Assembly (NCBI GenBank): GCA_001839685.1
Contig: MLAK01000694.1
Span: forward strand, 8,736 to 72,735
Origin: Tritrichomonas foetus
Taxonomy: Eukaryota; Parabasalia; Tritrichomonadida; Tritrichomonadidae
Direction: 5' to 3'
DNA length: 64,000 bases
In this document: positions 28,962-39,725 of the stretch, one piece after another
Numbering within the stretch: the stretch's first letter is position 1
How the letters are laid out: every line of letters starts with the position of its first letter
Notes under the pieces: model-generated
Told to the model about the DNA's origin: nothing
The model's database searches: none
The model's input: the letters and a program-made list of their open reading frames with translations, nothing else
Translations under genes and position numbers: made by a program

Positions 28962-30836
28962 TTAAGAATCCAAGAAAATGATGAAATTTTCATCAATTAC
29001 TTCTTTTTCACTAATGATGCTTTGTGAGTGTGACATAGGAAGACTTCCTGGTTGATTTCTTCCTCTTCGTGAAGATTTTCTTGAAAGTGGAGGTGTTCTT
29101 GGTCTTTCAATGTGTGGAGGTGGTTTCTGTGGAGAAAATGGTCTAGAAATCGGAGAAATTGGACCATTTGCATTCGTTTCAATTTCTTGATAAAAGTTAA
29201 TCATCTCCAAATATTCTCTTGCCATTTTCTTTGCAGATGGCGCAATTTTATTTGGTAAGCGTTCATTTGGTCTTCGATCAGTAGAATACGAGACTAATGT
29301 CAAAATTCGTCTTTGCGTTCTTCTTCCGAACGAATCAGTTAAAATTCCTTTCTTTCCTTTAAAAATGTTATCTAATTCACGTCTTGTTCCACCCATTGCA
29401 ACCATAATAATCACAAGTGGACTCATTTCCGCGTTCACCATTTCATCAACACCTTCTTTAAGGTCTGCAAAACGACCGTTTGTTAAAATAACCAAAACAG
29501 AAATGGTACGTTCAGTATCCCATCGATGCTGAGCAGCAATTGCGGCTTCATTAATAACTGGTGCTATATAACACTTCTTTGGATAAGTAATTTTGGTTTT
29601 AGCATTTGTATAAAGTTGAATCAAAGTCTTGGCGTTTGGAATTAATCCTCTATTATCAATTTTGTCAAGTGATAAGGAAATCAACTTTTTGCTGTTTCCG
29701 AAATCAGCAAATCCATATGCAATGTATGGTTCACCCATCGTTAAGGGATAAAGAAGATCACACGTATCGTTTATAGCAGCTTTGTATGAAAACAAGCCTT
29801 CATCTAAATGTTGGACACGATTTGTTATGATAGCATCAACATTAGTGGCAGAAAAATCAATGGCAATCATTGCGCCGAGTTGGACGCCTCTTAAACGATA
29901 ATCAAAAAGTCTTGGTCCAGTCCAATGATTCAGGAGAATGACTTTGAGGTTTCCAACTTTCCCTCCATGTGGTGAAGTGAACTGAAAATTAGAAATCTTA
30001 TCATATAAAATGGATTCGACTGTTGTGTCGAAGAAACCAACAAGTCCATCAATATCTCGTTGCCGATAGTCATAAAGATTGATGCGAATAATGGTTGACA
30101 TATCGCCACCACATAAATATTGTATACCAAGTTCAACATTATCCCACTCTGTTTCCCTTTTCTTTAGTTTCACTTCAGATTTGTAAACAGACACAAATTT
30201 ATTGGAGTGAGGTGAAAGTCTTTGAATGACGAAAAATGGGTTGATTTTCTTTAATCCAGGACCACCCAAATTCGTGCCCTTGAATGTGAGGAAAAGTGCG
30301 CCCTGGCAAGGCATGATTTCAAAATAGTTGATATGAAAAACTCCTTTTGGCGCTGCGTTTTCGGGCGGTTGGATTGGAATGTCTAATGAATGTGTTGGTG
30401 AATTGAGAAGTGAAATAGGGTCAATTTCAACTGCGCCGAGAAACTTTTGTTGATTCATTGCAATGGCATTCGTGATGACGTCGTAAATCGAGAAAAGGAG
30501 TAATTCTGGAGTATCTTTGACTCTGTAGGTAAACGGTCGAATCCACAAGGGGTCCAACATGTTCCAGCAAACTTCAGTGCGTCCATATTCTTGATAACCA
30601 AGGTTTGTCTGGATGGAAAACGTGCAAACGGGGTCGGTTTTACTGAAATATTTCGTGTTGGGGAGGCCCTCGGCTGAAACGTGGATGTTGATGATTCGAA
30701 GTGACCCGCATGGAATATCGGCATTATGCGGGGGGAAGATTGGATGGCCATTAATGTTGGATGGGATAGGAGTCAAAAAGGACTCGTGAGTGAACTCTCG
30801 AGTTGTGAGCGGACCAATTGAGGCAAGAGCGCTCAT
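28962..30836 (-). CDS. Copine (two C2 domains plus copine A domain)
   Basis: A 624 aa copine, a cytosolic protein that binds phospholipid, usually with calcium. C2A is at about 45-160, C2B at about 180-300, and the vWA-like copine domain at about 325-530. The MIDAS-like motif IDFSATN at about 324-330 is the copine hallmark (D-F-S/T-A-S/T-N). YAYGFAD-type motifs (PYIAYGFADFG) and LVILTNGRFADL also match. Several calcium ligands are missing: C2A has SKTDP but YDVIT where YDxD is expected, and C2B has KINPF in place of KSDPF. The last 90 residues are Pro/Ser/Arg-rich. The stop lies in TAAA. Confidence 0.92.
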   Translation of the reverse strand: MSALASIGPLTTREFTHESFLTPIPSNINGHPIFPPHNADIPCGSLRIINIHVSAEGLPNTKYFSKTDPVCTFSIQTNLGYQEYGRTEVCWNMLDPLWIRPFTYRVKDTPELLLFSIYDVITNAIAMNQQKFLGAVEIDPISLLNSPTHSLDIPIQPPENAAPKGVFHINYFEIMPCQGALFLTFKGTNLGGPGLKKINPFFVIQRLSPHSNKFVSVYKSEVKLKKRETEWDNVELGIQYLCGGDMSTIIRINLYDYRQRDIDGLVGFFDTTVESILYDKISNFQFTSPHGGKVGNLKVILLNHWTGPRLFDYRLRGVQLGAMIAIDFSATNVDAIITNRVQHLDEGLFSYKAAINDTCDLLYPLTMGEPYIAYGFADFGNSKKLISLSLDKIDNRGLIPNAKTLIQLYTNAKTKITYPKKCYIAPVINEAAIAAQHRWDTERTISVLVILTNGRFADLKEGVDEMVNAEMSPLVIIMVAMGGTRRELDNIFKGKKGILTDSFGRRTQRRILTLVSYSTDRRPNERLPNKIAPSAKKMAREYLEMINFYQEIETNANGPISPISRPFSPQKPPPHIERPRTPPLSRKSSRRGRNQPGSLPMSHSQSIISEKEVIDENFIIFLDS

Positions 30837-31834
30837 GATTATGATTTGATTTGAACGTGAGTATTCAATTAGATTTAACTTTTTGAATATTTTAAAGTGA
30901 GTTAATTTAGAATTTATGATAACTTTTTGATAATATTGATGATGGAGGTGATTTGAGTATCCTAAAGAGATCTAACGAAAGAAATTAATAGATAGCACAA
31001 ATATGATGGAATCTGAGAGAAAGCTTATCGAAAAGTTTGAATTATTCTGTTGTAAGTAGTTTTATTTTTTGAATGACTTATTTTGTTTATAATCAAGTGA
31101 AAATCGAAAGAATTGTGAAAGATGAACAAAATATTGTGAAGATTTTGTTAACATTATTTCTCCATTAATTACAATCGAAAAATCAAGAATTCCATGACTG
31201 ATTAATTTATAACAACTTCTTTAACGTGAGGATCCATTTTATCTGAAAAAAAGTGATGTTTTCGAAAATTTCTATTTTTATTTTGACTCTGTTCCATCAT
31301 TTCATTGCATTCTTGTGTTTTCAGAATGTAATTATCATATTATATAGCTTTCATGGAGAAAAAATGACTATTTGTCTCATAGAATAGAAATAATTTCGAG
31401 AAAATCATTGTTTTGATTGATTCGATGGGAGAAATAATTCAAATACTTTTAATTTATTCTGAATTCTTAATGACCATAGAGAAAATAAATTATCCTAAAT
31501 ATTCTTTTTTGTTGATGTTCACATCTTCAAATATTCTACTTTTTTTTCCATTTTAGTTTGATAAACCAATGAAAATTAACATTTATTCAAATAATTCTGA
31601 TCCAATATTACCAAAAACTCATCTTCAAAAAAGATCAAATTTGATCAAATATTAATATTCATATAATTTTGATCCAATAATAATCTTATAATTATTCGTA
31701 AGATTGATTCATGGAATGGTCATAATCGAACATAAAATTTTGAACAAATTGCTGGAGATATAACAAGTTGATTAAAAAAAGAAAAATTTTCCAAATTTGA
31801 GTCAATTAAAAATACATTTACTCTATTGATCATT
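30837..31834. other. Intergenic region
   Basis: AT-rich spacer. It contains repeated phrases such as ATTCTGATCCAATAWT around 31590-31685, but no gene is seen. Confidence 0.45.
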
Positions 31835-32413
31835 TTATTTTGTGGTTTTTCTTTGCGTTGCAAGTTGCAAAATCCGCTCGTCCTTCATTTGAATGAGCTC
31901 TTCGATTTTTGCAATTTTTTCTTCAAGTTGAGCAATATACTGGGCTTGATCTTCCACTTGCTTAATTTTTGCATCTAAAATCTTTCTGTCTGTTACAGTT
32001 TTCGCGGCTTCAATTTCATCTTCAAGTGATTGGTTTTCATCCTCACCAAATGGCCGCTGGTCCTGGGCTATTTTTGCTTCTATCGCTTGGCGAACTTCCC
32101 ATAAAACCTGTTCGATGATTCCGGCTTTGGCGTTTGCAAGATTATTTATTGTTTCTTGATCGAGCGAATAATTGATCTTCTTGAATACGCGAGTGTTCAA
32201 TGTTTTCCAATTATATATCTTTGTGTCGATTTTGAGGCCTTGATCGTAATTATAAAGTTCGACAAGTCGTGGAAAGAAATGCGCAACAACTTCTGCCATC
32301 AAAACGGCATCGGAAAAATCACGTGGAAGGTTTTTCTTTCGTCGAGAGAGTGGGATTGCGTCGACCCATTTATAAATTTCTTGAAGTTGCTCATCTGAAA
32401 GAGTTATATTCAT
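31835..32413 (-). CDS. SPEF1/CLAMP-like calponin-homology protein
   Basis: A 192 aa protein of the SPEF1/CLAMP type (CH_2, formerly DUF1042), which bundles and stabilises microtubules in flagella and cell cortex. The N-terminal CH domain (about 1-105) shows EIYKWVDAIPLSR, the NLPRDFSDAVLMAEVV core and FFPRLVELYNY, all typical of this subfamily. The C-terminal 60 residues (about 130-190) form a coiled coil for dimerisation. It is shorter than animal SPEF1, which has an added tail. The open frame extends to a TTG, so I placed the start at the first ATG (MNITLSDEQ). The stop lies in TAAA. Confidence 0.88.
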   Translation of the reverse strand: MNITLSDEQLQEIYKWVDAIPLSRRKKNLPRDFSDAVLMAEVVAHFFPRLVELYNYDQGLKIDTKIYNWKTLNTRVFKKINYSLDQETINNLANAKAGIIEQVLWEVRQAIEAKIAQDQRPFGEDENQSLEDEIEAAKTVTDRKILDAKIKQVEDQAQYIAQLEEKIAKIEELIQMKDERILQLATQRKTTK

Positions 32414-32946
32414 TGATGCGTCGTTATTATGCAAATTTTAATTTCACCTTGAACTATCGTTACATAAAAAAGTGTTATGATATTATCTGTTAACCACTTT
32501 TATTTCATCGATAAATAATTTTTTTATATTTAAGAAATGATCAATGAGGAAACTAATTTATCGACTCGCTGTATGAGTTATTAATTATTTGAAAATAATG
32601 ATCATTCAATGGTAACTGAGTAATATACCAATCACCACATCATACATTTCATTGAGGAACACATCTTCGTTTTTTTTTTTGAACATCATGTTCAAGAAAA
32701 GATCGAGAAAAGAAATTCTAGGTCTTCAATTGATTTAGATTATTACTTCTTCTGCGATAAGATATTTACGATTCAAATTGCTCAGCTTTCTCATCTCTAA
32801 CAGAATATAAACTTATCAAATCAATCGTTAAATTGATTAATTTTCATTGATTTAAGGGCAAACTCATTGAAATTAATAATTCGTTCGGAATTTTGTGAAT
32901 TTTTTTCTGGATTTATTCATTGAAAATATTCAAATAACGTACAAAA
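32414..32946. other. Divergent intergenic region
   Basis: AT-rich spacer between the SPEF1-like and coiled-coil genes, presumably carrying both promoters. Nothing else is seen. Confidence 0.45.
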
Positions 32947-35900
32947 ATGGAGGCGAAGAATGCAAAGGATATCCCATGGCTGCAGGAGCCTTCTGCCTCC
33001 CTCATCGATAGTCTTGTTGCATGTGGCCTTGTTACCCCAAATACTCGCGTTACAAATACTCCGAAGCCTCAATCCAATTTAAAGCCAGGTATTAACTCCA
33101 GTATTGGCTCAAATATAAAATCGAATCTCAATTCCAGCTTGAATTCTAACATTAACTCGAACATAAATACAAATACGAAAGCGATCACTTTGGATACAAT
33201 TGGTAATAATAAAAAATGTACTATTCCAAAGTCAGTAGTAAAAGGGGGATCACCAACTTTTGTGTCGCGCGCAGGAATCCGAGCCAGTACACCAAATTAT
33301 GAAAGACAAAGCCTTTTAAATCAAAAAAGGGCAAAAACACCAAAAACTGAAAGAAAAATTGCTCCAACTGTTCCCAAAATCACAACAATTGAGAACTTTA
33401 CAACACCAGCTGCAAATCAGCTCACTTCATCAAACGAATCGCTTTTGGCTTCAAATTCTGCTGATAATACTAATAACTTGAATATATTAAATGGCACGAA
33501 TACAGTAAGATCAAGAGATACAAATACGACAACTGCAACAACTCGGTCCAACAAAATGCCGAAAATTGATGATTATATTGGAATCGAAAGAAAGTTTGCA
33601 GGAAGAAAAGATGCCCAAGAACTTGCTTACAATTATCATTGTATGCTTCAAAGTGTTAATCTCGATGATTATTCAAATCCTGAAAGTTTAAATGATGGAT
33701 TGAAAAAAAGTTTGGATTATACACTTTTAACTGTAAATAAATTAATTATGCAACTTAGAGGATATTCAGAAGAACATGCTAGACTTCTGAATGAAATAAA
33801 AGCCTTTTATGTCCGTAGAGTTGAACAACTCCCTGAAATTAGTCATCATTATACTGAAGAATTAAAACAATGTGCTCAAAAATTGGAAGAAGCCGCTAAA
33901 AACGAAGAAACTCTAAAAAGTGAAATTGAAATACGTGAAATCACAATTACTGGACTTCATTCAGACGTTAAAGATGCTGAGCGGCGATACGAAAAATTGA
34001 ATTTCTTACTTCAAGAAACTCAAGAAAAGCTAGATTCAACTTTATTAACAAATGCTTCACTTGAAGATGAAAGAAAAAGTTTATTATTTCGATTATCAAA
34101 ATCAGAAGAACAAAAATCTCAAGCACAACAAACAGCAACTGCGAATCAAGAAATGCTTGAAAATGCACGAGCACAAATTCAATCACAAGAAGCTTTACTT
34201 GAAAAATATCAACAAGAAGGAGCAGGATTTCGTCCGCTATATTTAAAAGCAACTGATGAAATTTCAAAATTAAAAGATCAAATTGATGATTTAAAAGATA
34301 AAATTGAACATATGGTAGATCGTAAAGAAACAAGAGAGATAGATATTCAAACTGATCCTGTAACTATTGTTACTTCAGGTTCAAGTGCTTCCAGTAGTAA
34401 AAAGAAAACAAGAAATAGAAATCAATCAACAAAAAGACAAAATGTAGCAAATTTAATCGACTTGGCAGGACATAAGCCATTAAGAAAATCAGTCGATCAA
34501 ATGAATCTTTCAGATTCTCGATCACCAACACCAAAGAAGGGAAGTGCAAGAGATGGGAATGTTACACCAAATGTTATTGGAAGTACAACATTCACTTCAA
34601 AGAAAAGTCATTCACCTTCTGTCCCTCCTTCAAATATTACTATGAAAAATATTCTTAGTAATTCACAAGGCACTTTACCTACACATTTATCATCACCTGC
34701 TATAGATACATTTTCTCAAGAAGATAGTGTACAAGATCTATCTAAATTAAATACATCTAATTCTGAAGATGAAAGTATTTCAAAAGAAATAAAATCTGAA
34801 CAACCAATCACACTTAGAAAAGATGTAAGTGCATCAAATAAAACTAATGAACCAGATAGTTATGAGAGCGATAGCATTTATAATAGTAATAATAAAATCA
34901 CACCAATACAACAAATATCAAATAGTGCGGTTAGTTTTCGTCCGGCTCCTTATCCAACTTCAAAACCTCCAATTCCACCACCTTCTGCAGGAAAATCTCA
35001 AGCAAAACTTACAAGAAGTTCATCATTTTTAAATTCGCAATCAAAATTCGAGGAAAATCCTCTTCCTCAAGATTATTCAATTGATCATACTAAAATCGAA
35101 ACGCCACCAACTTTAATTGGCTGTATTTATCGTCTCCTTCCACTTACAATTAATACTACCCTTTCCAATTCGCCTGCATTGCGAATTGAATCAATCATGG
35201 CGAAAGTTAAATCACAAACCAAAGATTTTAATTGGGTTATTCAGCGAATTGTTGGATTTTTCCATTCCTTATATAGTGTGGATCAATTAACAACAGCTGA
35301 AGAAGATACTGTATCTCTATTTCGTAAGAATTTATTAGAATCTTGTAGTATGGAAGTTCTAGCGAATAAAGTTTTCACTGATTTAGTTCAAAGTTGCCAA
35401 TTTTATAAGTTAACAAGTACATGTGTACAATTTTTCTTGCAATTTTTGATGCAAGAATTTTCTATTGTTGATTTTAAGTTTTTCAATATAATATTTAATT
35501 TGTGTTTTGAATATATGTATCCATCCATCAATTCATTAATTGAAGATCCTGAACTTGTTCCGGAAATTCCACAGTTTTTAATTCACATAGAAGTATGTAA
35601 ATTCTTACTCAATTACGTTTTCCCACACCATGCTGGAAAATATGATTTTGATGAGCTTCGCCAAAATACAAAAATAACTCCACACCCTGATCTTGTTGAC
35701 TTTTTTGCATTTGCAACCAAAATGATTTCTTTATTTAGAGATACACATCAACAATTCCATAGTCAAGTCAAGAATCTGTTAACTCTTGTTGGCTGGTCAC
35801 AAACGGTTGATGTCTCTGAGCCATTATTTAAAGATTTCTTTGTTTTAGTGAGGCCAATTAGTAATAAAAATGATATTGAAAAATTATGGCAGCGATTTAA

Positions 35901-36486
35901 ATTAGAAATGTCAATTAATAATGTTGAAGCTACAATTAATCAATCTTCTTTTATTCATTTTTGCTCAGATTTCCCAGAAGTTTCAAATGAGCTTCTTTCA
36001 CTTCCATATATCAATAATTTTGATCGTGTATTTTCTACAATGCCATCACCACTTCAAGAATTACTAACATTCCTTAAGAAACGATTTACAAAATTTGTTC
36101 GTGAATTATATTTAAGAATGCCACTAGAAATTCAGAAAATTCAAGAAAATACAATCTTAAAGATTCGAAATTCACTTTTAAGATGTGATGTTTCATCAAC
36201 TCTAATTTCTTATCGACACTTTTTGCAACTTACTGATTTGAAATTAACAGAGCAGAATCCATACATTGTATTTCAAGCTAATACTACTGTAAATGACGTT
36301 CAAATGATTACATCAATGCTCCATTCAAGGGAAGTTTTAGCGGTTGGTCATCTCGGAGAAAACGTCAAAATTGAGGTGGAAGAGGAGGAAAAGCCAAATG
36401 CAGAAGAAGAAGAAGAGGAAGAAGAAAACGCTGAAAAGAATGCTGATAATACAGATAAAACTAATAGTAACAAAATAGAAGGATAA
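32947..36486 (+). CDS. Large coiled-coil protein of unknown function
   Basis: A 1179 aa protein. Residues 1-210 are low complexity, with repeated SNINSN- and SNLNS-type segments. Residues about 210-280 start a conserved-looking helical part (GIERKFAGRKDAQELAYNYH), and about 285-465 form a long coiled coil. Residues about 470-720 are Ser/Pro-rich and probably disordered. The C-terminal 400 residues form a helical domain (TPPTLIGCIYRLLPLTINTT onward), and the protein ends in a Glu-rich acidic tail. No signal peptide or membrane segment is seen. I do not recognise the family. The shape suggests a cytoskeletal or basal-body component, which I infer only from the coiled coil and neighbours. The stop lies in TAAA. 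Confidence 0.85.
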   Translation: MEAKNAKDIPWLQEPSASLIDSLVACGLVTPNTRVTNTPKPQSNLKPGINSSIGSNIKSNLNSSLNSNINSNINTNTKAITLDTIGNNKKCTIPKSVVKGGSPTFVSRAGIRASTPNYERQSLLNQKRAKTPKTERKIAPTVPKITTIENFTTPAANQLTSSNESLLASNSADNTNNLNILNGTNTVRSRDTNTTTATTRSNKMPKIDDYIGIERKFAGRKDAQELAYNYHCMLQSVNLDDYSNPESLNDGLKKSLDYTLLTVNKLIMQLRGYSEEHARLLNEIKAFYVRRVEQLPEISHHYTEELKQCAQKLEEAAKNEETLKSEIEIREITITGLHSDVKDAERRYEKLNFLLQETQEKLDSTLLTNASLEDERKSLLFRLSKSEEQKSQAQQTATANQEMLENARAQIQSQEALLEKYQQEGAGFRPLYLKATDEISKLKDQIDDLKDKIEHMVDRKETREIDIQTDPVTIVTSGSSASSSKKKTRNRNQSTKRQNVANLIDLAGHKPLRKSVDQMNLSDSRSPTPKKGSARDGNVTPNVIGSTTFTSKKSHSPSVPPSNITMKNILSNSQGTLPTHLSSPAIDTFSQEDSVQDLSKLNTSNSEDESISKEIKSEQPITLRKDVSASNKTNEPDSYESDSIYNSNNKITPIQQISNSAVSFRPAPYPTSKPPIPPPSAGKSQAKLTRSSSFLNSQSKFEENPLPQDYSIDHTKIETPPTLIGCIYRLLPLTINTTLSNSPALRIESIMAKVKSQTKDFNWVIQRIVGFFHSLYSVDQLTTAEEDTVSLFRKNLLESCSMEVLANKVFTDLVQSCQFYKLTSTCVQFFLQFLMQEFSIVDFKFFNIIFNLCFEYMYPSINSLIEDPELVPEIPQFLIHIEVCKFLLNYVFPHHAGKYDFDELRQNTKITPHPDLVDFFAFATKMISLFRDTHQQFHSQVKNLLTLVGWSQTVDVSEPLFKDFFVLVRPISNKNDIEKLWQRFKLEMSINNVEATINQSSFIHFCSDFPEVSNELLSLPYINNFDRVFSTMPSPLQELLTFLKKRFTKFVRELYLRMPLEIQKIQENTILKIRNSLLRCDVSSTLISYRHFLQLTDLKLTEQNPYIVFQANTTVNDVQMITSMLHSREVLAVGHLGENVKIEVEEEEKPNAEEEEEEEENAEKNADNTDKTNSNKIEG

Positions 36487-36873
36487 AATAACGCGAATAC
36501 AAATGCGAATTAATATGTTTGTAGATATATATATATATAAAACTAATTTCCATGATATGCTTTTTCTTTTTTTAATGCTCTATTTAATCACAAAATTGTT
36601 CAGCATTCAATGCATTGTTTGAACTTTTTGGATTGGAACATTATTCTGCCATAATTCTTGATGAATTTTTATGTATTGCTTTTGGATATAAATAATGATG
36701 GAAAAAAGTTCCAAAATAGATGTCAAATTGACAGTGTCAATTTTTATATGTTTATTATGAGTTTATTATTCTTCAAGAAACTTCAAGATCAAGTGATTTA
36801 TGGTGATTTTATGATTGGCTAAAACGAACGTTTAAAAATGAATTGTGTCACTTTTAAAGATTTTACAATTTTG
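36487..36873. other. Intergenic region
   Basis: AT-rich, with a TA dinucleotide run near 36525. A TCACTTTT at 36848 duplicates the initiator-like motif at 36874. Confidence 0.5.
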
Positions 36874-36881
36874 TCACTTTT
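36874..36881 (+). promoter_or_regulatory. Initiator-like element of the uL6 gene
   Basis: TCACTTTT fits TCAYTWT. It lies about 39 nt before the ATG at 36915, and an identical copy is at 36848. Between it and the ATG is a GC-richer segment (GGCGGTTGTGG, then GGCCTTTTTCC), unlike the rest of the spacer and perhaps part of the promoter of this highly expressed gene. Confidence 0.45.
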
Positions 36882-36914
36882 CTTTGAAAAGGCGGTTGTG
36901 GTCGGCCTTTTTCC

Positions 36915-37490
36915 ATGCCTCGTCCAGTTTTACACCAAGATCACCTCAAGATCGAAAAGGATGTTAAGGTCCAAATCAAATCCGGCGTTGTTACAATCAC
37001 AGGAAAACGCGGCTCATTAACCCGTGACCTTTCCTGCCTCCATCTCGATTTCGAATGGGATGAAGCCGAAAAACAAGTTGTCGCCCGCTGCTGGTTCGGA
37101 AACCGTAAACTCGTCGCCCGTATCGGAACACTCTTCGGCCACATCAAGAACATGATCACAGGCGTTACACGCGGATATCGTTATAAGATGAGGTTCGTCA
37201 CAGCTCACTTCCCAATCAAGCATACAATCAGCGACAAGAACGACGAATTCGCTTTCACTCACTTCATGGGTCAACGTGAAAAGAAGAGGGTTGTAGCTCC
37301 AGCTGGTGTCATCATCAAGGATTCACCAAGCCAGAAAGAAGAAATTTGGGTAGAAGGAAACAGCCTCGATGATGTTTCCCTCACATGCGCTAAGATCCAC
37401 CAACACACACACATCCATAACAAAGATCTTCGTAAGTTCCTCGATGGTATCTACGTTTCTGAAAAAGGATACATCGAAGATGAAGAATAA
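36915..37490 (+). CDS. RPL9: 60S ribosomal protein uL6 (L9)
   Basis: A 191 aa protein of normal length for eukaryotic uL6/L9, which sits at the base of the P stalk near the factor-binding site of the large subunit. Clear family motifs are VTITGKRGSLTRDLS (about 25-40), a second module with GTLFGHIKNMITGVTRGYRYKMR, FPI-type NKDLRKFLDGIYVSEKG near the end, and IIKDSPSQKEE. Codons are richer in C at third positions than in neighbouring genes, as expected for high expression. The stop lies in TAAA. Confidence 0.97.
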   Translation: MPRPVLHQDHLKIEKDVKVQIKSGVVTITGKRGSLTRDLSCLHLDFEWDEAEKQVVARCWFGNRKLVARIGTLFGHIKNMITGVTRGYRYKMRFVTAHFPIKHTISDKNDEFAFTHFMGQREKKRVVAPAGVIIKDSPSQKEEIWVEGNSLDDVSLTCAKIHQHTHIHNKDLRKFLDGIYVSEKGYIEDEE

Positions 37491-38408
37491 AATGGTTTTT
37501 ATTGAAAATCAATCATTAGCTAATTTCTCTCTCTCTTTTTATTTATTTTTTGAACTATTTATATTATATTTTCCTTTTTTCTCATTTTTTTATTTTTATT
37601 TTGATCAATCCAAAGGTGAAACCAGAAATCCAAATTCACCTTTTGATTTGACCGAACCTGGTAGTTAATCTTTTTAGAGTTTGGTCGAAATACCGATGCA
37701 TATTAGGATTTTAAATTCTCAATTTCATATTTGATACCTCTGGAGTCCAGAGTGTCCCGCTTCATGTTAACTATATTGTGATATTTATGAAAATCTATTA
37801 GAAAAAGTCCACCACCATAGAAACATTTCTTTAGGAGAATGTATTTCATCATTTTACTGGAAATTCTGCAGACAGCCAAATTAGCAAAAACGGAATATCG
37901 AACAAATATTCTTTGAAAAAGTTCAAGCACTTTTTATGATTTCCTTACGACTAAGATTTTTATTTTTCCTTAGCCCTTTGGCCGTGATGCAGAAATATTC
38001 AATATTAAGATTTTAGTTTCAAATTTACAAGTATGATTAACTATGAAACTTGACTTTTTTTGGTGATATTTTTTTACATATATATGAATTTTTCGATGGT
38101 TACATTCATGGATATGCCTTTGTTAGAATGATTAAATTATGTTTAAATAAACATAACCATCACATAGATCGTTATGTCAAAACAAGAAATCGAAAAACAT
38201 TTCGTCAGTGATTTGAACATATAATCTCTCAAAATTAATCAATAGTGAGAAACTGCTAATTCTTTTACTTCACAAAAAATTTCTGCATATACAGAATCCT
38301 GAAATTTTTACTAAAAGCTGTTTCCCGTCATTTGAAATGACTCATTTCAAAAACATCTAAATTTCTCAGAAAATAATTTTATTCAATCAAAAAAAGTGAA
38401 AAAGAAAA
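37491..38408. other. Intergenic region
   Basis: AT-rich spacer. It has a perfect 9 bp inverted repeat, AAAGGTGAA at 37612-37620 and TTCACCTTT at 37635-37643, 120 bp after the uL6 stop, and a small CTCTGGA/TCCAGAG hairpin near 37740. No gene seen. Confidence 0.5.
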
Positions 38409-39725
38409 ATGGAAAACGAAAAGAGTTCGAGCACAGATTTAGGTACTTTGATTTCCACTTTCAGAGAAAACGCCGAAGGACTTCGCACATGGAATGAGGA
38501 AGTATCTTACATTTTTCGAGATAATCATAATATCGCCAAAACTTGCGCTGATTTAAATGACAATATTCTTAGTTTTTTAGGTCGCCTTTTACGTTGCGAT
38601 TTATTGACAGCTAAATTTGATGTTGTACGAGTCGAAACGGAGAATTGGAAAAAAGAAAATTCGCCTCTTCGAACTTTAGTCAGCTTTCTTTCGCAAGAAT
38701 GGAAAAACGTCGATAAAGATGTAAATACAGCGATCAACTTTTTGATAGATAAAGGCTACAAAGTCGATTATATTAAATTTCGATCAATGATGCGGACTTT
38801 TTCAGTTGATTTGTCAGTCGACAACACCACTAATTCAGATTCAAATATTTCGTCAACAACCAAAAAAGCTTCAATCGAGCCGATTCCTGATTTTTATTCA
38901 GATTTAAATACAATTTTTGAATCAAACATTCCCGACTTTTTATATTCATTCCTTGGTCCTGTCGTTGCAATTTTTAACACAATTGTTTATAGTAAAAACA
39001 TTTTGGATTCATCACAAATAATTCATAATATTGATCATGAAAATAAACTGAAAATGAAAAGCCAAAAAATTCAAATACTTAGAGAAAAAGAAATTAAAAG
39101 AAAAAATGATCTCAAAAACGCACAAAAAGAGTTTGAGCAATTTGATAAAGATCTCAAATTTGAAAATGAAAGGAAAAACAACTTCAAAACGCAAATTAAA
39201 GAAAACAAAAAAATCATTTCAAATTTAAACGATCAAATTAGCAGATATAGTGAAGAATTAATAACTCTTCGTCAAGAAACAAATGAATTTAATCAATCAT
39301 ATCAAGAAAAAGAAGGTGAATTAAACGCGGTTAATGGTGAAATTTCTGAGTTGAAACAAAGTTCACCAAAAATTGTTGAAAATGGTTTGGCATTTTATTT
39401 AGAAGCTCCACTCTCATTTTTAGGTTTAATTTGTATGATTCTAATTCTCCTTGAAAGTTATACTCGCTGGTGGGCACATATCTTCAGAAAATTACATCCA
39501 GAATTGAAACAAAAAAAGGAAATTTCGAGATGGGGATTAAAAACATTTATTTTTGGAATGAAAGAATTCATTCAACTTGTTAAAGAAAGAAGAATTCTTG
39601 AATCAATTGAAAGATCAACTTTTTCAATAAGTGCTGCTTGCTGTGAATTTTTAACAACATTATTCCGAATGTCATGTGTACCTTTTGCCTTATGTGGAGT
39701 GATACATTCACCAATTTCTGAATAG
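38409..39725 (+). CDS. Coiled-coil protein of unknown function
   Basis: A 438 aa protein. Residues 1-200 are helical with a Ser/Thr/Asn patch near 135-150. Residues about 205-330 form a strong coiled coil rich in Lys and Glu. Residues about 345-365 (SFLGLICMILILLESY) are very hydrophobic and could be a single membrane segment, followed by a helical C-terminus with several Cys. I recognise no family. A dynein-like stalk or tethering protein would fit the shape, but there is no motif to support that. Confidence 0.8.
   Translation: MENEKSSSTDLGTLISTFRENAEGLRTWNEEVSYIFRDNHNIAKTCADLNDNILSFLGRLLRCDLLTAKFDVVRVETENWKKENSPLRTLVSFLSQEWKNVDKDVNTAINFLIDKGYKVDYIKFRSMMRTFSVDLSVDNTTNSDSNISSTTKKASIEPIPDFYSDLNTIFESNIPDFLYSFLGPVVAIFNTIVYSKNILDSSQIIHNIDHENKLKMKSQKIQILREKEIKRKNDLKNAQKEFEQFDKDLKFENERKNNFKTQIKENKKIISNLNDQISRYSEELITLRQETNEFNQSYQEKEGELNAVNGEISELKQSSPKIVENGLAFYLEAPLSFLGLICMILILLESYTRWWAHIFRKLHPELKQKKEISRWGLKTFIFGMKEFIQLVKERRILESIERSTFSISAACCEFLTTLFRMSCVPFALCGVIHSPISE

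Noticed and set aside
33968..34333. Minus-strand frame of 121 codons in the coiled-coil gene
   Set aside because: Leu/Phe-rich antisense of a Glu/Lys/Gln-rich coiled coil, a usual shadow.
36838..37020. Open frame overlapping the start of uL6
   Set aside because: It is another frame over the promoter and the first part of a certain ribosomal gene.
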